DNA of 12,467 nt from Bacteroidales bacterium (GTDB lineage: Bacteria > Bacteroidota > Bacteroidia > Bacteroidales > VadinHA17), in the NCBI GenBank assembly GCA_025455535.1, contig JALOMM010000017.1:1-12467 (forward strand), in the 5' to 3' direction. The notes below the pieces were generated by a model. The model was not told where the DNA came from, did no database searches, and saw nothing but the letters and a program-made list of their open reading frames with translations. The translations under genes and the position numbers were made by a program. Positions 1 through 6,621 of this stretch are shown one piece after another (position 1 is the stretch's first letter; every line of letters starts with the position of its first letter).

Positions 1-1
1 T

Positions 2-1159
2 ATTCTCATTGATGAATCGGTGCTTAAGAAGTATGCTGTATCTCTCCGCGAGACAATTATCAGGCTTGAAGGAGAAATTTACAGCCTCGCCGGCCAGGAA
101 TTCAATATCTCATCACCAAAGCAGCTTGGAGAGATACTGTTCGTCAGGCTTCGTCTTGACGACAATGCACGCCTTACAAAAACCAGGCAGTACCGCACTG
201 ATGAAGAGGTGCTACAACGGCTGACATCAAAGCATCCTGTGATAGCCAAAGTGCTTGAATACCGTGGGTTGAGGAAGTTGCTGTCAACATATGTTGAATC
301 TCTTCCGGAGCTGGTTGACAGGCGAACGGGAAGGATACACACAACCTATAACCAGGCCGTTGCCTCAACCGGAAGACTGAGTTCGACCAATCCGAATCTG
401 CAGAATATCCCTGTCCGCGACGAGGAGGGGCGTGAGATACGGAAGGCCTTTATCCCCGAAGCAGGGAAGATATTTCTCAGTGCAGACTATTCCCAGATAG
501 AACTCAGGCTGATGGCGCACCTCAGCGGTGACAGGGGAATGATCTCAGACTTCCTGTCAGGTCAGGATATACATGCCGCCACTGCCTCTAAGATATTCGG
601 AGTTCCGGTGGGCGATGTCACCCGCGAGATGAGGGCAAGGGCAAAGACCGCCAATTTTGGCATTATCTACGGCATCTCGGCCTTCGGCCTTTCAGAGAGG
701 CTGACTATAGGCCGGAAAGAGGCAAAGGAGCTGATCGACGGTTATTTTAACTCCTATCCCGGCGTGAAAACATTTATGGATGACAGCATCAGGCGGGCCA
801 GAGAGCTGGGATACGTCACCACAATGTTCGGCCGCCGTCGCTATCTTCCTGACATTCACTCAAGAAACCAGGTCGTCAGGGGAAATGCCGAGAGAAACGC
901 AATCAATGCACCGATACAGGGCAGCGCAGCTGATATCATCAAGATTGCGATGGTGAGAATATCCGAAAGGCTTAAGAAGGAGATGCCTGAGGCCAGGATG
1001 ATACTTCAGGTGCATGACGAACTGATTTTTGAGGTTGATGAAGCCCATGTGGAGGCTCTCAGGACAATTGTCTCGGAGGAGATGCGCGGTGCGGCTGCAC
1101 TGAGCGTTCCCCTTGAGACAGACTCCGGTACCGGTTACAACTGGCTGGAGGCACATTAA
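2..1159 (+). CDS. polA: DNA polymerase I, C-terminal polymerase domain (5'-truncated by window edge)
   Basis: This is the family A DNA polymerase that fills gaps during repair and Okazaki-fragment maturation in the cytoplasm. The frame is open from base 2, so about 385 C-terminal residues are visible; the 5' nuclease, the 3'-5' exonuclease region and the true start lie outside the window. A GTG at base 20 is internal, not the start. All three polymerase motifs are intact. Motif A is DYSQIELR, with the metal-binding Asp codon at 485. Motif B is RARAKTANFGIIYG near 632-675, with Phe rather than Tyr at the sugar-discriminating position, as in E. coli and Taq. Motif C is QVHDELIFE, with its catalytic Asp codon at 1016. 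The TGRLSSTNPNLQNIP segment contacts template-primer in this family. The end sequence GYNWLEAH is the usual family terminus. moaD follows 15 bp downstream on the same strand. The assignment is essentially certain. Confidence 0.98.
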   Translation: MLIDESVLKKYAVSLRETIIRLEGEIYSLAGQEFNISSPKQLGEILFVRLRLDDNARLTKTRQYRTDEEVLQRLTSKHPVIAKVLEYRGLRKLLSTYVESLPELVDRRTGRIHTTYNQAVASTGRLSSTNPNLQNIPVRDEEGREIRKAFIPEAGKIFLSADYSQIELRLMAHLSGDRGMISDFLSGQDIHAATASKIFGVPVGDVTREMRARAKTANFGIIYGISAFGLSERLTIGRKEAKELIDGYFNSYPGVKTFMDDSIRRARELGYVTTMFGRRRYLPDIHSRNQVVRGNAERNAINAPIQGSAADIIKIAMVRISERLKKEMPEARMILQVHDELIFEVDEAHVEALRTIVSEEMRGAAALSVPLETDSGTGYNWLEAH

Positions 1160-1174
1160 ATAAGAAACGTATTT

Positions 1175-1402
1175 ATGGTGAAGGTTTTATATTTCGGGAT
1201 AGCACGTGAGATAACCGGGAAGGCGGAAGAGGAGCTGGAGGCTCATGACACAGCCGGGCTCAGACATCTGATTAACGTGAGCCATCCTGGATTACGGCCG
1301 GTACCATTCAGGCTTGCACTTAACGGTTCTCTGCTCAGGGAAGAGACCACCCTTGAAAGTGGTGATAAAATTGCTGTTCTCCCCCCGTTTGCCGGAGGCT
1401 AA
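1175..1402 (+). CDS. moaD: Molybdopterin synthase sulfur-carrier (small) subunit MoaD
   Basis: A 75-residue ubiquitin-fold sulfur carrier. Its C-terminal glycine is adenylated and then thiocarboxylated, and it donates sulfur to precursor Z (cPMP) inside the MoaD-MoaE heterotetramer. The protein opens with the typical beta strand VKVLYFGIAREITG, keeps the mid-domain LALNGSLL segment, and ends in GDKIAVLPPFAGG, so the obligatory terminal Gly-Gly is present. Length matches the family (about 75-85 residues). ThiS is an alternative sulfur carrier, but moaE starts 10 bp downstream, which settles the identity. The start is ATG. It probably shares a transcript with moaE and perhaps with polA, since no promoter is recognisable in the 15-bp gap. 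No other molybdenum cofactor gene (moaA, moaC, moeA, mog, moeB) is in the window, so the rest of the pathway must lie elsewhere. Confidence 0.93.
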   Translation: MVKVLYFGIAREITGKAEEELEAHDTAGLRHLINVSHPGLRPVPFRLALNGSLLREETTLESGDKIAVLPPFAGG

Positions 1403-1412
1403 AAAGTAATAT

Positions 1413-1814
1413 ATGAAAGAGAAATATCTGATTGCCGGCCCTGTTACTCCGGCTCTTATCTCCGAATTGATGACATCCGGGAACGAAGATACGGGTGCCG
1501 GCGCGGTTGCAGTCTTCATTGGCAGGGTCAGGGACGATGAACAGGATGAAAGAAGAGTCTCTGCCATAGAATATTCTGCTTATGAAGAGATGGCGGTAAA
1601 AGAGACTGATGCAATCATCGATACTGTCAGATCGGCCTTCAGTGATGTCAGGTCAGTCGTTATAGTTCATTCCACGGGCATTGTGAGGGCAGGTGAAGCT
1701 TCGCTTTTCATCATGGTCACTGCCGGTCACCGTGACCATGCAACACGTGCATGCAGACATACCCTGGAGATGGTGAAGGAGAAACTTCCTGTCTGGAAGA
1801 AGGAGCTCTTCTGA
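1413..1814 (+). CDS. moaE: Molybdopterin synthase catalytic (large) subunit MoaE
   Basis: MoaE binds cPMP and, with two rounds of MoaD thiocarboxylate, builds the dithiolene of molybdopterin. The product has 133 residues, slightly shorter than E. coli MoaE (150). Visible family motifs are GAVAVFIGRVRD (residues 30-41), AIEYSAYEEMA (51-61), VHSTGIVRAGEAS (85-97), the anion-binding GHRDHA (105-110), and the terminal KEKLPVWKKE (122-131). Lys122 and Lys129 have the same 7-residue spacing as the E. coli catalytic lysines Lys119 and Lys126. The start is ATG, 10 bp after the moaD stop. Its stop codon lies inside a hairpin shared with the convergent S41 protease gene. Presence of moaD and moaE implies that the cell makes molybdopterin-type cofactors for molybdo- or tungsto-enzymes; that is inference, as none is encoded here. 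Confidence 0.94.
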   Translation: MKEKYLIAGPVTPALISELMTSGNEDTGAGAVAVFIGRVRDDEQDERRVSAIEYSAYEEMAVKETDAIIDTVRSAFSDVRSVVIVHSTGIVRAGEASLFIMVTAGHRDHATRACRHTLEMVKEKLPVWKKELF

Positions 1815-1839
1815 TCTGAATGTGAAAGCTCAGGTCAGA
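1810..1839. terminator. Hairpin covering both stop codons of convergent moaE and S41 protease genes
   Basis: Left arm TCTGATCTGA (1810-1819) pairs with TCAGGTCAGA (1830-1839), giving 10 pairs including one G-U wobble around a 10-nt loop. The moaE stop (1812-1814) and the S41 stop (1835-1837) lie in opposite arms, so each convergent mRNA would end in the same stem. No T tract follows on either side, so this is not a textbook intrinsic terminator. A 3'-end stabiliser or weak bidirectional terminator is the likeliest role. Confidence 0.45.
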
Positions 1840-3532
1840 TTGCCGGTCCCTCAAGGAGAGAATTGTACCTGTCCCTGTCGGCAGAAATCTTTATTGCCTC
1901 CCTGACCTGGGAGTCGCGGGAGAGCGAATATTTGATCATCCCTGCGTCATAGAAATATCTTCCGGCAAGCTCTGATTCAATAAGTTCGGTCATCTCGGCC
2001 TTCTGGCCTGCAACATCCCTGTCGAGTGAATGACTGAGGAGATCACGAAGCTGTTCCAGTGCCTGGCTGTTATCATCATACAGCTTCTCCTCCCTGGCTG
2101 TTGCGATCAGCTCCTCGAGCGCTGACTCAGAGCTTGTCTGATAGCTGAAGTTCTTCTCTACCAGGAATGCCTTGAATCGCGCAAGGTCATTGTCACTGAG
2201 TCTCAGGCTGTCAAGTACTGCTGGCTGAGGATGGGTCCAGAAATATTCTGTGGCATAGTCAAAGATCATATTCTGCACATAAAGCTCGCTGGTAAAGCGG
2301 GTGAGCATGTCGGTCGAAATGACAATGTCGGGTATTATCCCTCCTCCGTCTTTCACAGGTCTGCCGTTGCCTGTGCTGAATGTTTTAATGAGGGAATCCG
2401 GTATCACACCCACGCTGCCGTCCTCGTTGGGATTTGAGAAATCGACTGCCTGGATGCATCTGCCGCTTGGAATATAGTATTTTGCTGTAGTAATTTTCAC
2501 CTGTGCCTTATAACTCAGTGGCCGGGCGACCTGCACCAGCCCTTTGCCGAATGAACGTTCTCCGACTATTATGGCGCGGTCGAAATCCTGCAGTGCTCCG
2601 GCGACTATCTCAGAGGCAGAGGCTGATCCCCTGTTGATAAGAACGACAACAGGCATGTCAGGTGCCACAGGATTCCTGTTTGTGCGGAAGACTGCATCGT
2701 ACTGTTTCGCTCTCCCGCGGGTGCTTACCACTTCAAGACCCGGTTTGACAAACAGATTGACTATCTCAACTGCCTCATTAACGAGGCCTCCCGGGTTATT
2801 CCTGAGGTCGAGCACAAGGCTCTCCGCTCCCTGCTTTTCCTTTAAGTCGATCAGTGCGCTTCTGACCTCGGCAATGCAGTTCTGGGTGAAATTTGTGAAC
2901 CGTATGTAACCGGTTCTGCTGTCAATCATCCCGTAATACGGAACGGCCGGAATGGAGATCCTTTCTCTCTTGAGCTTCTTTGTAAACTCCGTCCCGTTGC
3001 GCCTGAACACGAGCTCGGCCTCTGTGCCTGGCTCTCCCTTCAGCATGTCAGAAGCCTTTTCAGATGAAACCCCCTTAAGTGAGGTGCCGTCAATGCTTAT
3101 CATTTCATCGCCGGGCTTTATGCCATTCTGGTCTGCCGGGAAACCCTTATACACATTTGTTACTACTATGTAGTCGCCTGATTTTCTTATAAGTGAGCCA
3201 AATCCCCCATATTTCCCCGTTGTAATGAAATCAAGATCGCCGGAATCCTCTTCAGGATAAAATACCGTATACGGATCAAGCGATGAGAGCATGGCTTCAA
3301 TACCCTTGTTCACAATCTTTTCAGCATCTATTTCATCAACATAAAAGGCATTGAGTTCTCTCATGAGTGAGATATAAATGTCAATGCTCTTGGTGAACCT
3401 GAAATCCCTGCTTTCCTGGTTGACCAGTATAAAGCCGGCCGTTGTAGCAACTGTAATCACAATTGCAACTGACAATAAAACCTTTTTTGATCTGCTGATG
3501 GTCATAGATAAATGTTTTCGCAAAGTTAGCAC
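1835..3532 (-). CDS. S41-family carboxy-terminal processing protease (CtpA/Prc-like), membrane-anchored
   Basis: An envelope serine protease of the C-terminal-processing family that trims or degrades exported proteins by their C termini. The 565-residue product has a basic N terminus, then a hydrophobic segment (about residues 18-37) that acts as signal or anchor, placing the rest in the periplasm. A PDZ domain spans about 107-180 (VYKGFPADQNGIKPGDEMISIDG). The S41 core follows with LVLDLRNNPGGL (239-250), GSASASEI (302-309) and ERSFGKGLVQ (325-334). The likely Ser-Lys dyad is Ser305 and Lys330, 25 apart as in E. coli Prc and B. subtilis CtpB. About 150 residues of charged helical sequence follow the catalytic core. 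The GTG start given lies 1 bp after the rnpA stop; an in-frame ATG at 3505 would remove nine residues and is equally credible. The rnpA-S41 adjacency is common in Bacteroidota. The substrate is unknown. Confidence 0.93.
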   Translation of the reverse strand: MLTLRKHLSMTISRSKKVLLSVAIVITVATTAGFILVNQESRDFRFTKSIDIYISLMRELNAFYVDEIDAEKIVNKGIEAMLSSLDPYTVFYPEEDSGDLDFITTGKYGGFGSLIRKSGDYIVVTNVYKGFPADQNGIKPGDEMISIDGTSLKGVSSEKASDMLKGEPGTEAELVFRRNGTEFTKKLKRERISIPAVPYYGMIDSRTGYIRFTNFTQNCIAEVRSALIDLKEKQGAESLVLDLRNNPGGLVNEAVEIVNLFVKPGLEVVSTRGRAKQYDAVFRTNRNPVAPDMPVVVLINRGSASASEIVAGALQDFDRAIIVGERSFGKGLVQVARPLSYKAQVKITTAKYYIPSGRCIQAVDFSNPNEDGSVGVIPDSLIKTFSTGNGRPVKDGGGIIPDIVISTDMLTRFTSELYVQNMIFDYATEYFWTHPQPAVLDSLRLSDNDLARFKAFLVEKNFSYQTSSESALEELIATAREEKLYDDNSQALEQLRDLLSHSLDRDVAGQKAEMTELIESELAGRYFYDAGMIKYSLSRDSQVREAIKISADRDRYNSLLEGPAI

Positions 3533-3533
3533 T

Positions 3534-3944
3534 TCACTTCAGATGTGTTAATTTCTCAATCATCTCTTTGACGCTTCGTTCAGTCGTAATATAGGGATGT
3601 ATGACGGCATCATTGTAAATTATTGCCAGATCCATCCTTTTGCCCTTCGTCAGTAAGTATTCGGCAAGAGTTGATTTGTTCAGCCTGTAGGCCTCCCTGA
3701 TCCGTCTCCGGATGAGGTTTCTTATGACTGCCTTTTTAAAATTTCTTTTTGGGACGGAAATAAGCACTCTTACGGTGGCCGGCCCCGCCTCTGCGGGCAC
3801 TAACCTGTATACAACCTTCAGCGGCGGAAGATATATGGTTCTGCCTGAACTGAAGAGTTCTGCAATTGAACCGATGTTGCAGAGTCTCTCCTTTTTAAGG
3901 AATGATTTACCGCTCTTTTTCATATCAGAAGAAAAGGCACCCAT
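3534..3944 (-). CDS. rnpA: Ribonuclease P protein component
   Basis: This is the small basic protein subunit of RNase P. It binds the catalytic RNA and the 5' leader of precursor tRNAs to support 5' maturation. The 136-residue product carries the diagnostic RNR motif at residues 67-87 (KRNFKKAVIRNLIRRRIREAYR) and the family opening FLKKERLCNIGSIAELFSSG, with conserved LKVVYR. The protein is strongly basic, as expected for an RNA binder. An in-frame ATG at 3923 (residue 8, MKKSGKSF) is an alternative start that removes a non-conserved leader. The gene lies between a hemD-like gene (45 bp upstream) and the S41 protease (1 bp downstream), instead of next to rpmH, yidD and yidC as in most bacteria; that displaced location is known for Bacteroidota. 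Confidence 0.95.
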   Translation of the reverse strand: MGAFSSDMKKSGKSFLKKERLCNIGSIAELFSSGRTIYLPPLKVVYRLVPAEAGPATVRVLISVPKRNFKKAVIRNLIRRRIREAYRLNKSTLAEYLLTKGKRMDLAIIYNDAVIHPYITTERSVKEMIEKLTHLK

Positions 3945-3989
3945 CCTGCCGGAGTGATGCCTTCCCCTGGGTAATTATCTGAAGCAATG

Positions 3990-4739
3990 TTATTTATTGT
4001 TTTTATTGAAGTCTCTGATAAAACAGTCGAGAGCCATCGTCATCGAAGGAGCCTGCGGGTTCGGAGCCTGAATATCAAGCCTGAAACCCTCATGCGTAAC
4101 TGCCTCGGCCGTTGTAGGTCCGAAGGCTGCTATCTTAACCTCTCCCTGGGTGAATGCCGGGAAATTTTCCTTCAGTGATTTTATTCCTGACGGACTGTAA
4201 AACACAAGAATATCATAGTCAAGGTCTTTGGAGTCAAGGCCCCTGCTTATGGTTTTGTACATCGTGCCAATGGTGTGATTAATACTGTTTCTGGCCAGCA
4301 TATCAGGTATGTCACTATTGTGAGGATCGGAGAGAGGCACGAAGAAGTTCTCTTCCCGGTGCTTGACGATGATGTCGATCAGATCCTCGAATTTTGATTT
4401 GCCGTGAAAGATCTTCCGTTTACGGTAGACAATATATTTCTGAAGGTAAAATGCCACGCTCTCCGTGATGCAGAAATACCTCATGGTATCTGCAACGGTT
4501 ATGCGCATCTCATCGCATATCCTGAAGAAATGATCGATGGCCGTCTTTGATGTAAAGACTACTGCCGTGAAGTCTGTGATATTGATTTTTTGTTGCCTGA
4601 AATCCTTGGCAGAGACACCCTCAACCTGAATAAACTGCCTGAAATCTATCTTCAGGTTGTATTTTTTAGCGAGCTCGAAATATGGTGATTTCGGATTGTT
4701 TGGCTCAGGCTGCGACACTAATACCTTCCTTATCTTCAA
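3990..4739 (-). CDS. hemD: Uroporphyrinogen-III synthase family protein (HemD-like), TTG start
   Basis: HemD closes and inverts ring D of hydroxymethylbilane to give uroporphyrinogen III, the precursor of haem, sirohaem and corrinoids. The 249-residue product has the two-lobe pattern of the family. FTSKTAIDHFF (residues 62-72) marks the first lobe. FYSPSGIKSLKENFP (180-194) and IAAFGPTTAEAVTHEGF (203-219) mark the second, followed by the proline-rich substrate-edge segment ending the fold. The opening KVLVSQPEP is typical of the Bacteroidota version. The start is unusual: codon 1 is TTG, and reading upstream in frame meets a stop within about 20 bases with no ATG or GTG. HemD sequences diverge widely, so the catalytic assignment rests on fold motifs and not on unique active-site residues. 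No other haem gene is adjacent. It lies 42 bp downstream of the DUF4271 gene and 45 bp upstream of rnpA. Confidence 0.85.
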   Translation of the reverse strand: MKIRKVLVSQPEPNNPKSPYFELAKKYNLKIDFRQFIQVEGVSAKDFRQQKINITDFTAVVFTSKTAIDHFFRICDEMRITVADTMRYFCITESVAFYLQKYIVYRKRKIFHGKSKFEDLIDIIVKHREENFFVPLSDPHNSDIPDMLARNSINHTIGTMYKTISRGLDSKDLDYDILVFYSPSGIKSLKENFPAFTQGEVKIAAFGPTTAEAVTHEGFRLDIQAPNPQAPSMTMALDCFIRDFNKNNK

Positions 4740-4781
4740 AGCCTTAAGTTTTTTAGTTCAACCTCCACAGTTACCCTGCGA

Positions 4782-5642
4782 TCAGAAAATGCCGAAGACT
4801 TTCATGATCATCAAAACGGGTAAGACTTCAAGGGCACAAAGGTATAAAAGGAAATACAATATTGAAATATGCCTCTTTATAAAAATGCTTAACAGCCTAA
4901 AAATGCGCACAATAAGCAATAAAAATGAGGCAATAAGGCCTGAAATGATAAGCAGATACGGAGATTCTGCGGCGGGAAAGAGGATAAGAAAATTAAGAAG
5001 GAACAGTATGAGGGCATTCAGAAACCATGCATTATAGACCACATTCATATACTCTCTGAAGACCGTTTTCAGGCCTGTCGTCTCTGCCACAATGATACAG
5101 GTCAGGTGTCTCAGAAGAATGGCACCCAGAAATCCTCCGGCAATAATCGAAATCAGCTTTACCGATGCCGCACTGCCGCTCATCGAAAATATTCCGGAGA
5201 TAATAAGTGAAGAGGCGGAGAATATGCTTACATTAATGACTGTGAATATGTTCCTGAATGCCGGGGGCCATGAAAAGACTCCGGATGTGCTTGGTGACGG
5301 TATTTCATTCTGTCTGCGGAAGCTCAGGAATGCCAGCCCGGAGGTAAGGGTCTTCCTGGCGTATACAATGATAAGGGCCAGAAGTACAAATGCAAAAGAG
5401 AGAAGCGCAAAACTGAAGTCGGTGTCAACCGCTTCCGGGGGTATCGGCTGTCCGTGTACCCTTACTGTGCCGGAGTAGTAATCAGGCCTTGCACCTGAAT
5501 AGGGCATTATGATCTCATTGCCGGCAGATCCCTGTTCCTGCACCGGGATGAACCTGCCTATCATGTACTCTTTTACCCGGGCTTCGGACAGAAGGGTGTC
5601 GGCTGTGTTGACTGTTATGGTATCACCGGTAAAGCCGTTCAT
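4782..5642 (-). CDS. DUF4271-type integral membrane protein, function unknown
   Basis: A 286-residue protein with a hydrophilic N-terminal region of about 75 residues followed by six predicted membrane helices, at roughly 76-95, 129-150, 160-184, 203-222, 228-247 and 259-281. The segment VVYNAWFLNALILFLLNFL (201-219) and the ending SILYFLLYLCALEVLPVLMIMK (260-281) resemble the DUF4271 family, which is found in Bacteroidota and usually encoded directly before the hemD-like gene. That order is seen here. There is no cleavable-looking signal at the N terminus and no recognisable catalytic motif. It starts 8 bp after the deoC stop, so it is probably co-transcribed with deoC and hemD. A role linked to tetrapyrrole synthesis is conjecture from gene order only. 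The family call comes from recalled similarity and context, not from a search. Confidence 0.78.
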   Translation of the reverse strand: MNGFTGDTITVNTADTLLSEARVKEYMIGRFIPVQEQGSAGNEIIMPYSGARPDYYSGTVRVHGQPIPPEAVDTDFSFALLSFAFVLLALIIVYARKTLTSGLAFLSFRRQNEIPSPSTSGVFSWPPAFRNIFTVINVSIFSASSLIISGIFSMSGSAASVKLISIIAGGFLGAILLRHLTCIIVAETTGLKTVFREYMNVVYNAWFLNALILFLLNFLILFPAAESPYLLIISGLIASFLLLIVRIFRLLSIFIKRHISILYFLLYLCALEVLPVLMIMKVFGIF

Positions 5643-5650
5643 CTGATCTG

Positions 5651-6523
5651 TTAAAAATATGCCGGCCGTTCAGGATAAAGCTCGTTGAGAATATTGTTTG
5701 CCAGGCGGCTGGCGCCTATCCTGAAGTACTCCGGGTTAAGCCATTTCTCGCCCAGAACATCGCTTACAATGTTATAATAAACAATGGCATCTCCGGGTGT
5801 TACTATACCTCCTGCCGGCTTAAAGCCGATCATGATACCCGTTTCTTCCCGGTATTCATGTATGGCCCTGCACATTATCCATGCTGCCTCCGGAGTTGCC
5901 GATACGGGGCTCTTGCCTGTTGACGTCTTTATGAAATCGGCCCCTGACTCCATGGCTAACACTGCCGCCCTGTAAATATGTTCCTTATCACCGAGCAATC
6001 CGGTTTCGAGTATGACCTTCAGGGTTGCTTCCCCTGCAACCTGCCTCAGGGTCTTTATTTCTTCAATGACTGACTCGTACTCCCTGTCCAGAAACATCCC
6101 CAGCGGAATGACGATATCAACCTCGTCTGCACCGTTTCTTACAGCAATCTCAGTCTCAAGCGTCTTTACTTCAAGAAATGTCTGAGAGGTAGGAAATGAT
6201 GCAGATACAACTGCAAGCTTAACACCTGACTTGCCAAGTCCCGCAAGGGCCGGAAGAACAAAATTGGGGAAAACGCATATGGCGGCAACGTTACTTATAT
6301 CCGGGTAACTGAGGTTGAACGAGGCCACCTTTTCAGCAAACCCCTTTATTTTTGCCGGGCTGTCGGTTGTATTCAGGCTGGTCAGGTCAATCATGGAAAA
6401 AACTGAACGGAGTATTGTTTCTCTCTCGTTGCCCAGGGGTACCCTTTTTGCTTGCCCGATCCCCTTTTTCATCTCATCAGATGAGAATTCGGGCCTGAGC
6501 AGTTTCTGATATAATTTGGTCAT
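5651..6523 (-). CDS. deoC: Deoxyribose-phosphate aldolase
   Basis: A class I aldolase that splits 2-deoxy-D-ribose 5-phosphate into acetaldehyde and glyceraldehyde 3-phosphate, the last step of deoxynucleoside salvage catabolism in the cytoplasm. The 290-residue protein has the TIM-barrel signatures of DERA: Cys83 in AICVFPNF, Asp136 in ADEVDIVIPLG, the Schiff-base Lys199 in ADFIKTSTGKS, and Lys235 in GFKPAGGI. Spacings agree with E. coli Cys47, Asp102, Lys167 and Lys201. The N terminus is about 35-40 residues longer than E. coli DeoC (259 residues), as in several longer DERA proteins. It is the first gene of the leftward run, and the 98-bp gap upstream holds two short palindromes that may serve its control. 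No deoA, deoB or deoD gene is in the window. Confidence 0.96.
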   Translation of the reverse strand: MTKLYQKLLRPEFSSDEMKKGIGQAKRVPLGNERETILRSVFSMIDLTSLNTTDSPAKIKGFAEKVASFNLSYPDISNVAAICVFPNFVLPALAGLGKSGVKLAVVSASFPTSQTFLEVKTLETEIAVRNGADEVDIVIPLGMFLDREYESVIEEIKTLRQVAGEATLKVILETGLLGDKEHIYRAAVLAMESGADFIKTSTGKSPVSATPEAAWIMCRAIHEYREETGIMIGFKPAGGIVTPGDAIVYYNIVSDVLGEKWLNPEYFRIGASRLANNILNELYPERPAYF

Positions 6524-6555
6524 GATCAGCTTATTGTATAATGAAACAAGATTTA

Positions 6556-6571
6556 TTTGCCAGCCGGCAAA
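6556..6571. repeat. Small palindrome upstream of deoC
   Basis: TTTGCC-AGCC-GGCAAA is a perfect 6-bp inverted repeat with a 4-bp centre, 33 bp before the deoC start codon in the deoC-MFS gap. It could be an operator for deoC or, as RNA, a short hairpin after the MFS gene; no T tract follows. It does not resemble the E. coli DeoR or CytR sites. Confidence 0.35.
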
Positions 6572-6592
6572 CCGGTGTCAATTTAATGCTTT

Positions 6593-6605
6593 TTGTGAAA
6601 CACAA
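6593..6605. repeat. Second small palindrome in the deoC-MFS gap
   Basis: TTGTG-AAA-CACAA is a perfect 5-bp inverted repeat with a 3-bp centre, 17 bp after the stop of the MFS transporter gene and upstream of deoC. As RNA it would form only a weak five-pair stem, so an operator role is more credible than termination. The rest of the 6524-6621 gap is AT-rich; I saw no small ORF or clear Bacteroidota promoter box in it. Confidence 0.28.
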
Positions 6606-6621
6606 GGGAAAAGTGAGCGAC

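Noticed and set aside
1175-1814. ThiS-type sulfur carrier or a fused MoaD-MoaE
   Set aside because: The adjacent gene is a clear MoaE, and the two frames are separate with a stop after Gly-Gly and a 10-bp gap.
2544-2909. 121-codon open frame opposite the S41 protease core
   Set aside because: Ser/Thr/Arg-rich shadow of the catalytic domain with no motif; its length is explained by the codon bias of the real gene.
6556-6571. Intrinsic terminator for the dtd-MFS transcript
   Set aside because: The stem is only six pairs and is followed by mixed sequence, not a T tract, so it is annotated as a palindrome.
6530-6600. Sigma70-like promoter before deoC (TTGACA on the minus strand)
   Set aside because: A TTGACA is present, but no fitting -10 lies 16-18 bp downstream. 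Bacteroidota primary promoters do not use this consensus, and no good TAnnTTTG box lies near.
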